Below are positions 1 to 5,878 of a DNA stretch of 13,895 nucleotides, one piece after another. The stretch is from an uncultured Balneolaceae bacterium (lineage in GTDB: Bacteria; Bacteroidota; Rhodothermia; Balneolales; Balneolaceae): contig CALJMB010000206.1 in the NCBI GenBank assembly GCA_937982515.1, positions 1-13,895 of the forward strand. The letters run 5' to 3'. The translations under genes and the position numbers were made by a program. The first letter of the stretch is position 1, and every line of letters starts with the position of its first letter. The notes below the pieces were generated by a model, which saw only the letters and a list, made by a program, of their open reading frames with translations, searched no databases and was not told the DNA's origin.

Positions 1-1319
1 TACATGTGCTGCACTTCGAGTCCGGTGCGGTTTATGTGCCTTTTCCCAAACCGGTGATTGAGAGCTGAACGTGCCACAACGGTCCCGGTGGTGTTCTCAA
101 TGGCAAGGTTAGGCTGCAGCTCAACGTTGTCATCCAGGCGCTGCTGGTCCCATGAGGTATAATTTACCGTGGTTGCCACGGATGATTCGAGCGTACTGTT
201 GGAACCGAGCATCAGCGTATGTGAGATGCCGGAGGCCCCGATGCCCAGGTTCATGTCGTATTTAACGCGGTCCCAAAACTCATACTCCCACTCTTCGGGG
301 TTGTAGGTAGCATCCATATCCTGCCCGTCCCATCCGCCGATGCCCCAGACCTCAAAGCGCCCGGCTTTGGGTGTGCGGAAATCCATTTTGAACGACAGAT
401 CCTGGTACCGGATACCTCCTTCCGTGGGCAGGAGCGGCATCAGCAAGGTCAGTGTAGAGTACCGATAGTTAAAGAGATAGGTCGATGAGCTGTTATCGGA
501 AAACGGGCCCTCGGAGGCGAATTCCAGGCCGTTTATCCCGATCTGTGCAGCGTGTTCCCGCTGAACCGGATTGCCGGAACGGAAATTCATATCAAAGACA
601 CCGGACAGCGCATTGCCGTACTGGGCGGGGAAGGCGCCGGTCATAAAGTCGGAATCCGAAAGCAGCTGTCCGCTGAACAGGGTGAGCCCGCCGCCGCCTG
701 CCACCGAGAGGCCGGCAAAGTGGTTGGGATTGGGAATCTCCACACCCTGCAGGCGCCACTGAACGCTTTTAGGAGCATTGCCGCGAATCACCAGTGCATT
801 ATCCTGCACGCCACCTGTGGAGGTAACGCCCGCGAAAGCGGTAGCCATCCGGCCGGGGTCATCCAACCCGCCGGCGTATCTCCGGGTTTCCTCAACGGTA
901 AACGAACGGGAACTGATAAAGGCCATTTCGTTCAGGGGCTGGTCTTTGTCTCTCTCCGGCGATACCACCACGGCATCTCCTTCAAAAGCCTGCTGTTGCA
1001 GCCTGATGTGGAGTACCGTTTCTTTGGCGGATATAACCATTATCCCCGTTCGCACAGCCGGCCGGTATCCCAGAAAGCTAATCCGGATGTCGTGGCGGCC
1101 CAATGGCACATCCTTCAGAACAAAGCTCCCATCCTGGCCGGCAGAGGCACCGATCAGCGGATCTGTACCCTCGATTACCACATTGGCGCCGGCCAGCGGT
1201 TCGCTCGTTACGGCATCTGACACGGTTCCCCGGATGGTACCAGCCTGAAAGGCCTGCCCTTTTTGTACCGTTATAGTGAACAGAAAGAGGATGAGGAGTA
1301 TGAATCGTTGTATATGCAT
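1..1319 (-). CDS. TonB-dependent outer-membrane receptor with carboxypeptidase-regulatory-like domain (3' end missing)
   Basis: The reading frame is open from an ATG at 1319 to the window edge, about 439 codons, so the C-terminal part of the barrel is missing. Residues 1-23 look like a signal peptide (MHIQRFILLILFLFTITVQ). Residues 27-110 look like a carboxypeptidase-regulatory-like beta-sandwich (GTVSDAVTSEPLAGANVVIEG, ending in LGYRPAV). Residues 130-250 form the plug, with VIRGNAPKSVQWRLQGVEIP, NPNHFAG, and GAFPAQYGNALSGVFDMNFRSG. The remainder reads as alternating beta-barrel strands. The family imports large substrates across the outer membrane using TonB/ExbBD energy; the substrate cannot be told from this sequence. 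No SusD-like partner is visible, though one could lie beyond position 1. The upstream region is unusually structured. Being partial at the contig edge, it is easy for gene callers to miss. Confidence 0.92.
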   Translation of the reverse strand, partial: MHIQRFILLILFLFTITVQKGQAFQAGTIRGTVSDAVTSEPLAGANVVIEGTDPLIGASAGQDGSFVLKDVPLGRHDIRISFLGYRPAVRTGIMVISAKETVLHIRLQQQAFEGDAVVVSPERDKDQPLNEMAFISSRSFTVEETRRYAGGLDDPGRMATAFAGVTSTGGVQDNALVIRGNAPKSVQWRLQGVEIPNPNHFAGLSVAGGGGLTLFSGQLLSDSDFMTGAFPAQYGNALSGVFDMNFRSGNPVQREHAAQIGINGLEFASEGPFSDNSSSTYLFNYRYSTLTLLMPLLPTEGGIRYQDLSFKMDFRTPKAGRFEVWGIGGWDGQDMDATYNPEEWEYEFWDRVKYDMNLGIGASGISHTLMLGSNSTLESSVATTVNYTSWDQQRLDDNVELQPNLAIENTTGTVVARSALNHRFGKRHINRTGLEVQHM

Positions 1320-1477
1320 CTGCAGATATATGTTAATCGGGTTTAGTGAGCGGCAAAGAATAGGGATCTGCAACCCTCAAATCGTCTCTGCCAGCGGGAT
1401 CGGACGTGTTGTTTAGCATTCGTCCGAGGTAATAATGATGAACCCGGGAAGTATCCCCCGGGAGGGAGGGTTCCTTG

Positions 1478-1601
1478 CCTTTACCAACGGCACGAGCGAA
1501 CACTCGTGTCATCCTGGCATATTTGCCATCAGCATAGCCGACACGAACGGACGTTCGCGCCATTAAAGAAAGAGTCCGTGCCATTAAAGCATTGGTAAAG
1601 G
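1478..1601. other. Candidate structured element (nested inverted repeats) upstream of the receptor gene
   Basis: CCTTTACCAA (1478-1487) and TTGGTAAAGG (1592-1601) are exact reverse complements. Just inside them GGCACG (1489-1494) pairs with CGTGCC (1577-1582). Further inside, CGTGTC (1505-1510) pairs with GACACG (1540-1545) around TGGCA/TGCCA (1515-1519 with 1524-1528). CGAAC/GTTCG (1544-1548 with 1553-1557) can form another hairpin. CACGAG/CTCGTG (1491-1496 with 1503-1508) would compete with the second stem. A 10-bp word, GCCATTAAAG, occurs twice, 21 bp apart (1559 and 1580). Read on the minus strand this would lie in or near the leader of the receptor gene. It could be a leader RNA, a small non-autonomous mobile element, or chance. 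I could not match it to a known riboswitch. Confidence 0.3.
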
Positions 1602-1615
1602 TACTTGCCCTGTGA

Positions 1616-1647
1616 CCCCTAAATCCCCTAAAGGGGGCTTTTAGAAG
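1616..1647. repeat. Palindromic intergenic repeat, copy B (short form)
   Basis: CCCCTAAATCC leads into a short G/C-rich centre and ends with GGGGGCTTTTAG. The two ends are roughly complementary, so it folds as a hairpin. The same ends occur in opposite orientation at 1729-1780, which has a longer, different middle. Short palindromes of this look are, from general knowledge, frequent between genes in Bacteroidota-like genomes, though I cannot check copy number here. Confidence 0.6.
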
Positions 1648-1709
1648 CTGCTGTTATACCTGTTCTGGTCGCTTTCAAGTGCGGATGCCTGGCCACGTGT
1701 AAGCTTGAA

Positions 1710-1730
1710 CTTGTACCTCAGGTACAGACC
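1710..1730. repeat. Single copy related to the tandem palindrome array at 11678-11799
   Basis: The 21-bp string CTTGTAC, four bases, GGTACAGACC has the same layout as the junctions in the distant array, where CTTGTAC or CTTGTAT, four or five bases, and GGTACAGAC or GGTACACAC recur. It directly abuts the palindromic repeat at 1729-1780. Relationship is inferred from word order and spacing only. Confidence 0.4.
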
Positions 1731-1780
1731 TAAGAAGTCCCCTATAGAGCCTGTCCGCCCACTGGCGGAGGATTTAGAGG
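1729..1780. repeat. Palindromic intergenic repeat, copy A (long form), overlapping the AraC-type gene's 3' end
   Basis: Read on the minus strand it begins CCTCTAAATCC, contains a perfect hairpin TCCGCC-AGTG-GGCGGA, and ends GGGGACTTCTTAG. The ends match copy B at 1616-1647, while the centre differs. The repeat reaches into the preceding coding sequence and supplies its last residues (SPLNPPPVGGQAL) and stop codon. Confidence 0.6.
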
Positions 1781-2977
1781 TGAATTCCGCAGAAGCCCTT
1801 CTTGCTTACGATATTGGGAGGGCGTCATTCCCGTCTGCTTCTTAAAGACGGCGTTGAATGTGGATTTGGAGTTAAATCCGGCATCCAGGCCGATGGCAAG
1901 CAGGGTAGCATCTTCAGATTCGGGATCCTGCAATTGACGTTTAACCTCCTCCACCCGGTAGCTGTTCACAAAATCGTAGAAGCTCTGTCCCAGATAATGA
2001 TTAATAATCTCGGTCAGGTTATGAGAAGATATCTTCAGCTCATCAGCCAGGTCGGCTAGTTTGAGCTCACTGTTTCTGTACAGCTTCTTCTCCTCCATAA
2101 TCCGTAAAAGCCGGCTTATGTACTGTTCTGCCTGATCCCTGTCAAGGCCGGACTTCTGATACGGCTTTTTGCTGTTTTCTTCTGAACGCGACCCCTGGCT
2201 TTCTGCAGAGGCGGGATTATTCGCAGACAGGCCGGTGTGTACAGAATGGACAAACACTTCCGGTTGATGCAGCCCCATGTACCCAATCCCAAAAACAAAT
2301 ACCGTTGTGGCAAGAAGCGTAAGGTTGCCATACACATTTTCATTCAACCCCATCAATACGGTATCCTCCACAGAAGAAAAAATATGTAGTGCTCCGGCAA
2401 CTCCGGCCAGGATGGTAATTCCTGCTATTAAATGTTGCAGCCAGGCCAGGTTGATCTTCTCAATGGATGAAAAGGAGTCTTTAAGTTTTTTGCGATACGA
2501 GATAAAGACATACACAACACCCACAACATAAGCCATGCCATGCAGCACTTTTATATGAGTAATAACGGCGAAATGGTATAGGGACAGAATGGATTCCGTA
2601 TTATTCAGCATAGCTAATTTGTCGGAGGCCGGCCCCATGTAGAAAGGAATCAGATACACCAGCAGTAAGGCAAAAGGGATGAAGTGCAGGTAATCGCTGC
2701 TGCTTATGCGGGGGTTGCCGTCCCGCAGAGTTTTAACATAGAGGTACAGAAAGGGGCCGTAAAGCAGAGTAACCGGATAGTCCAGGGCAATGAGATGCGG
2801 ATACGGTTCATGCAGGCCAAAGCTCTGGAAGGCTGCCATTCCCAAATCCAGAGAGAATACCGCCATCAGGGAGGCTAGAAACTTGTTGGGTAGCCTGTTA
2901 ACCTTTTTCTGAGCCAATACAAAAGCCAGGATACATCCATGAAGTGCTCCCAGTAAGTAAACCGCTGCGATGACCAT
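1742..2977 (-). CDS. Membrane-anchored AraC-family transcriptional regulator
   Basis: A 411-residue protein. The N-terminal half (about 1-240) carries some seven hydrophobic segments, for example MVIAAVYLLGALHGCILAFV, a stretch with YGPFLYLYVKTL, and NLTLLATTVFVFGIGYMGL. A polar serine- and glutamate-rich linker (about 245-285) follows, then an AraC/XylS-type DNA-binding domain at about 290-392 with both helix-turn-helix units (LKLADLADELKISSHNLTEI and LLAIGLDAGFNSKSTFNAVF) and the closing TGMTPSQYRK. This is a common Bacteroidota-type architecture: a membrane sensor fused to a DNA-binding output. Ligand and targets are unknown. The ATG at 2977 places the first membrane helix at the N-terminus. 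The last roughly 15 residues come from an intergenic repeat and look like a recent extension. It is divergent from the next regulator. Confidence 0.88.
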   Translation of the reverse strand: MVIAAVYLLGALHGCILAFVLAQKKVNRLPNKFLASLMAVFSLDLGMAAFQSFGLHEPYPHLIALDYPVTLLYGPFLYLYVKTLRDGNPRISSSDYLHFIPFALLLVYLIPFYMGPASDKLAMLNNTESILSLYHFAVITHIKVLHGMAYVVGVVYVFISYRKKLKDSFSSIEKINLAWLQHLIAGITILAGVAGALHIFSSVEDTVLMGLNENVYGNLTLLATTVFVFGIGYMGLHQPEVFVHSVHTGLSANNPASAESQGSRSEENSKKPYQKSGLDRDQAEQYISRLLRIMEEKKLYRNSELKLADLADELKISSHNLTEIINHYLGQSFYDFVNSYRVEEVKRQLQDPESEDATLLAIGLDAGFNSKSTFNAVFKKQTGMTPSQYRKQEGLLRNSPLNPPPVGGQAL

Positions 2978-3245
2978 TCCGGGCTCTGTTGAGTACTTAG
3001 GATTTAGATGTTTTACAGAGCTGAAAGATAAAACTATATATCCATTAGCACATCAAAATAATAACCCGGCTGCCTGTATTCTATTGCATGACTTTCATGC
3101 GGCAGACAGAAAGGGTTAACTCGATATAATGCAGCTAATTTTCTATAATAGCTGGTAATTAAATATATGTTTAATCGAAGGAGTTGCCTTTCATTATCTG
3201 AAATGTAGCAGGCTTATCAGCCATCCTTAAATCACCCGGGTTATC
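2978..3245. promoter_or_regulatory. Divergent intergenic region between two AraC-type regulators
   Basis: This 268-bp A/T-rich region must hold promoters for both flanking genes. Two operator-like inverted repeats are visible: GCATGA-CTT-TCATGC at 3086-3100 and ATTAAA-6 bp-TTTAAT at 3158-3175. Perfect TATAAT hexamers lie at 3125-3130 and 3144-3149 on the plus strand, but neither has a good -35 at 17 bp. The AraC-type gene at 3246 may use one of them. Assignments are tentative. Confidence 0.4.
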
Positions 3246-4064
3246 ATGTACTACAAGGAAATACAGCCGCCCCCTCCCCTTGCCGATCTGATTCGCTATT
3301 ATTGGGTATTGGAGGACCACCCCGGCAATTCAGAGGTTCTCACCTTCCGGGTGCTGGCGGATGGTTATCCGGGCTTTATCTTTACCTATGGAAACGAAAT
3401 TTGCTGGCAATTAAAATCTTCCTCCAGCCCCGTTCCCCGGTGCTCTATTTTCGGAGTGCTGCAGCAGTACCAGGATCTGTCTGTACGCGGGGCCTACGGC
3501 ATTCTGGGGATATCATTCTTTCCGTACAGCTTTCACACTCTTCTTAATATTTCTGCTGAACATTTATGTAACCGGACGGTTGATGTTGAGGATCTTTATG
3601 GGACAGCTGGCAAACAGTTAACAGAAAAACTGCTGAATGCAGCCGATAATGCTGAGAGAATAGCCTGTATAAACGGTTTCATTTCTCGCATACAGCGTGG
3701 TACCTCTGTGGCCTCTGTGGCAATCAGGCAGAGTATTCAGGGGATACTGGCTCAAAAAGGTGCTGTACCTGTTTCCAGGCTGGCTCAGCAACTGGACATT
3801 TCCCGGCGTCATTATGAACGAACATTTAAGGCGGCGATAGGGATGAGCCCCAAACAGTTCAGCCGCATTATCCGGTTTCAGCATGTACTCAGGCACCCGA
3901 ATGAATTGAAAGAGATAAGCTTTGCGGATCTGGCTCTAACATGTGGATACAGTGACCAGTCCCATTTCATCAGGGAATTCAAAACGTTTGCCGGCCTTAC
4001 CCCGCGATATTTCTTTTCAGAGACGGACGAAGTTGTGGAAAATTTTGTGCATCTGTCAGAATAA
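3246..4064 (+). CDS. AraC-family transcriptional regulator with DUF6597-type N-terminal domain
   Basis: A 272-residue soluble protein. The first ~105 residues (MYYKEIQPPPPLADLIRYYW, then FRVLADGYPGFIF and the GILGISFFPYSFHTLL segment) match the beta-rich sensor domain often called DUF6597 that precedes AraC-type DNA-binding domains. Residues about 160-262 form the DNA-binding part, with VSRLAQQLDISRRHYERTFK, then IGMSPKQFSRIIRFQ, and a second unit around FADLALTCGYSDQSHFIREF ending GLTPRYFF. The ATG at 3246 starts right before the family's usual first residues. It has no membrane segments, unlike its divergent neighbour. The nearest downstream gene on the same strand is the VOC protein, 220 bp away, which is a possible but unproven target. 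Confidence 0.88.
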   Translation: MYYKEIQPPPPLADLIRYYWVLEDHPGNSEVLTFRVLADGYPGFIFTYGNEICWQLKSSSSPVPRCSIFGVLQQYQDLSVRGAYGILGISFFPYSFHTLLNISAEHLCNRTVDVEDLYGTAGKQLTEKLLNAADNAERIACINGFISRIQRGTSVASVAIRQSIQGILAQKGAVPVSRLAQQLDISRRHYERTFKAAIGMSPKQFSRIIRFQHVLRHPNELKEISFADLALTCGYSDQSHFIREFKTFAGLTPRYFFSETDEVVENFVHLSE

Positions 4065-4214
4065 CACATAAACTGCTTAAGAAGCCGGAATGCTGCCGAT
4101 GAATGGCCCATATCCGGCGAATAAGCTGTCTAACCGGTGCAGCCGGATGCTCTACAACGTAAGGACAAGGGCCTTGCCGGTAAGTCCGGCATTTGTTCTA
4201 CGCCATGTCGCATT

Positions 4215-4232
4215 TATTCAATCTTTTGAATA
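4215..4232. promoter_or_regulatory. Inverted repeat upstream of the VOC gene (possible operator)
   Basis: TATTCAA and TTGAATA are exact complements separated by TCTT, about 50 bp before the VOC start codon. It could be an operator or a weak hairpin; there is no other support. Confidence 0.25.
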
Positions 4233-4284
4233 GCTCTCCAGATATCTTGTGCCCGAACATAAACTCCTAACTTCACTTTCTGAT

Positions 4285-4653
4285 ATGGAAAACATCATTA
4301 CCTGGTTTGAGATACCGGTCACAGATATGAACAGAGCCCGCACTTTTTATAGCGAGATATTGCAAATGAAACTCATCGATATAGAAGAAGGAGGATACAG
4401 CATGGTGATGTTCCCCTTCACCGGGGAAAATGTATCTGGTGCTTTGGTAGAGGCCGAAGATCAAAATGCCAAACCTTCTGCTGACGGGGTGCATATTTTT
4501 CTGAATGCGGGAGATAGCCTGCAGGAAGCACTGAGCCGGGTCAAAAAAGCCGGCGGAGAAATAGTTACGGAAAAGCTTGAGATCGAATCCGGCGTAGTAG
4601 CTTCTGTTATAGATACCGAAGGTAACAAAGTGGGACTTTACGCCCGTGCCTGA
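4285..4653 (+). CDS. VOC (glyoxalase/bleomycin-resistance fold) family protein
   Basis: A 122-residue single-domain protein. It starts MENIITWFEIPVTDMNRART, the typical first beta-alpha unit of this family, and closes with a segment ending VIDTEGNKVGLYARA, the typical last strands. These small vicinal-oxygen-chelate relatives usually form dimers. Their substrates vary widely, so no reaction is assigned. The usual metal-binding histidine near the first strand is not present, so it may be a non-enzymatic or metal-free member. The frame could also begin at a GTG at 4249, but the ATG at 4285 matches the family's N-terminus. No strong ribosome-binding site is visible, which is usual in these phyla. 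Confidence 0.85.
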   Translation: MENIITWFEIPVTDMNRARTFYSEILQMKLIDIEEGGYSMVMFPFTGENVSGALVEAEDQNAKPSADGVHIFLNAGDSLQEALSRVKKAGGEIVTEKLEIESGVVASVIDTEGNKVGLYARA

Positions 4654-4680
4654 TGCCTAAAACATCCACAGTATGAGATA

Positions 4681-4713
4681 ATAAAAGCCGGAAAAGTTAC
4701 CCCGGCTTTTATT
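4681..4713. terminator. Bidirectional intrinsic terminator between the VOC gene and the ABC operon
   Basis: ATAAAAGCCGG and CCGGCTTTTAT pair over 11 bp around a ten-base loop, with A/T tracts on both outer arms. It sits between two convergent genes, 27 bp after the VOC stop and 40 bp after the DUF4340 stop in the other direction, so it can serve both. Confidence 0.75.
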
Positions 4714-4752
4714 GGATGGAAAGAGCAGCAACCGGCTAAACAGACCGATATA

Positions 4753-5691
4753 TTACTCCAACAACTCTTCGCGGCTCTTTAATACGGAGTTTTCCCAGTT
4801 GCTTCGGTTTAACGTAAATACGTAAGGGTATCCGGTAGCTACGGCGACAAAACGTGTATCGTCCCGATCATCGGGCTTTAACCGAATAGTCTTGCCTGCA
4901 CCCTCCTTGAGCTGAAACTGAATGGCGTACTGCTCCGTGCCGAATGTTGATGTCGACAGGGAATCGGCAAACCCGTTGGCACGGAGTGAACTCAACTGCC
5001 TGAGTATTGAATGTATCTGTGTTTGATTTAAGGTATCGCCTTCAGAGATCCAGTTTTGCTCGTCATCTGCGCGTTCTATGCTATACGAGCTATCTGCCGG
5101 AAGCAGGAAATCCACACGCGTTATATTGTCTCTTGCAATATCCCATACATCTTTTTCTCTCCAGTCACTCAGGTCTCTGCCGAAGGTGCTTTCCAGGAAT
5201 CCTTCTACGGAATAAACCACATCTTCACCGACCGGACGAACGTAGTTGTTAAATTCCCTCTGGCTTACAAACTGAGTCGCGCCGATGATGACGCCGGCCA
5301 GTAATTCATCTCCATTGAACAGTGACACCTTGATTCCTGTACTGTCTGCTTTGTAGCGTGTAAATTTTTGAGGATCCCGGGTGGCAACGGCCCGGACATT
5401 CAACTGTGCGATATTTTCAAGAGCACGCTTAATCAGGGAGGAATCCGCAGCAAAGGCGGTTCCGCCGTCACCTTTTGCAACAGTCCATCCGGAGGGCTCT
5501 TCTTTTAACAGGATGACCTGATCTTCTGTCGGTTTCTCTATACGGATATGATTCACCTGCTCTGTGTTTACATCGGCAATAGTTGAACGAAAGGCCTCAC
5601 TGGATGCCGGGCCGGAAGTCCACCTGACCAGTGCTGTCAATACAGCCAAACTAACAAAAATGATAAGGAGAGTTCTCGTTGCGTTTGTCAT
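4753..5691 (-). CDS. DUF4340 domain-containing membrane-anchored protein
   Basis: A 312-residue protein with one N-terminal membrane helix (about 6-25, TRTLLIIFVSLAVLTALVRW) and a large, presumably periplasmic, region. The segment around VNHIRIEKPTEDQVILLKEE, the GWTVAKGDG stretch and the later FNNYVRPVGEDVVYSVEGF stretch, followed by DLSDWREKDV, fit the DUF4340 pattern of repeated small alpha/beta units. DUF4340 genes commonly follow Gldg-family genes in ABC-2 clusters, as here. The role is unknown; it is probably an accessory subunit of the transporter. A 187-bp gap carrying a strong palindrome separates it from the gene before, so its expression may differ from that of the upstream three. 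Confidence 0.85.
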   Translation of the reverse strand: MTNATRTLLIIFVSLAVLTALVRWTSGPASSEAFRSTIADVNTEQVNHIRIEKPTEDQVILLKEEPSGWTVAKGDGGTAFAADSSLIKRALENIAQLNVRAVATRDPQKFTRYKADSTGIKVSLFNGDELLAGVIIGATQFVSQREFNNYVRPVGEDVVYSVEGFLESTFGRDLSDWREKDVWDIARDNITRVDFLLPADSSYSIERADDEQNWISEGDTLNQTQIHSILRQLSSLRANGFADSLSTSTFGTEQYAIQFQLKEGAGKTIRLKPDDRDDTRFVAVATGYPYVFTLNRSNWENSVLKSREELLE

Positions 5692-5751
5692 GATCCGTTA
5701 CTCTTAATAGTTTAACAGCTAAGTTCTTTCAAAGCGATTTAGATCCGATAT

Positions 5752-5784
5752 AACCCTGACAGGGTTTGAAACCCTGTCAGGGTT
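5752..5784. repeat. Doubly palindromic intergenic repeat (AACCCTG/CAGGGTT)
   Basis: The first arm (5752-5767) and second arm (5769-5784) are exact 16-bp reverse complements around a single base. Each arm is itself a near-palindrome built from AACCCTG and CAGGGTT. It therefore can fold as one long hairpin or as two short ones. It lies inside the ABC operon between the Gldg-family and DUF4340 genes. Repeats of this look are, from general knowledge, widespread in Bacteroidota genomes. Confidence 0.7.
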
Positions 5785-5878
5785 GAACCGGATACACAGG
5801 CTAAATTCAGACAGAACGTAACAGCCCTGCTCCCCCGAAGGGAACTAATGGGAATAATTCTCTGCTGAACCATACTGT

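Larger units (their letters stand above)
1320..1741. other. Repeat- and hairpin-rich intergenic region
   Basis: This 422-bp gap separates the receptor start from the stop of the AraC-type gene; both are on the minus strand. I see no convincing gene. An 83-codon minus-strand frame at 1333-1584 lacks family features. The gap holds several inverted repeats: 1400-1406 with 1421-1427 (7 bp), 1443-1448 with 1457-1462 (CCCGGG arms), and 1478-1487 with 1592-1601 (10 bp) enclosing further stems. It also holds two members of one palindromic repeat family (1616-1647 and 1729-1780) and one unit (1710-1730) related to the tandem array near 11.7 kb. The receptor promoter should lie here but no clear -35/-10 pair was found. 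Confidence 0.7.

Noticed and set aside
552..1248. Long plus-strand open frames opposite the receptor gene
   Set aside because: They are antisense to a clear TonB-dependent receptor reading frame that runs through the whole interval.
1333..1584. 83-codon minus-strand open frame between the receptor and the AraC-type gene
   Set aside because: It lies over stacked inverted repeats, its MART repeat comes from a 21-bp DNA duplication, and it shows no domain features.
1478..1601. Integron attC site
   Set aside because: The outer arms lack the conserved GTTRRRY/RYYYAAC core sequences and no integrase is present.
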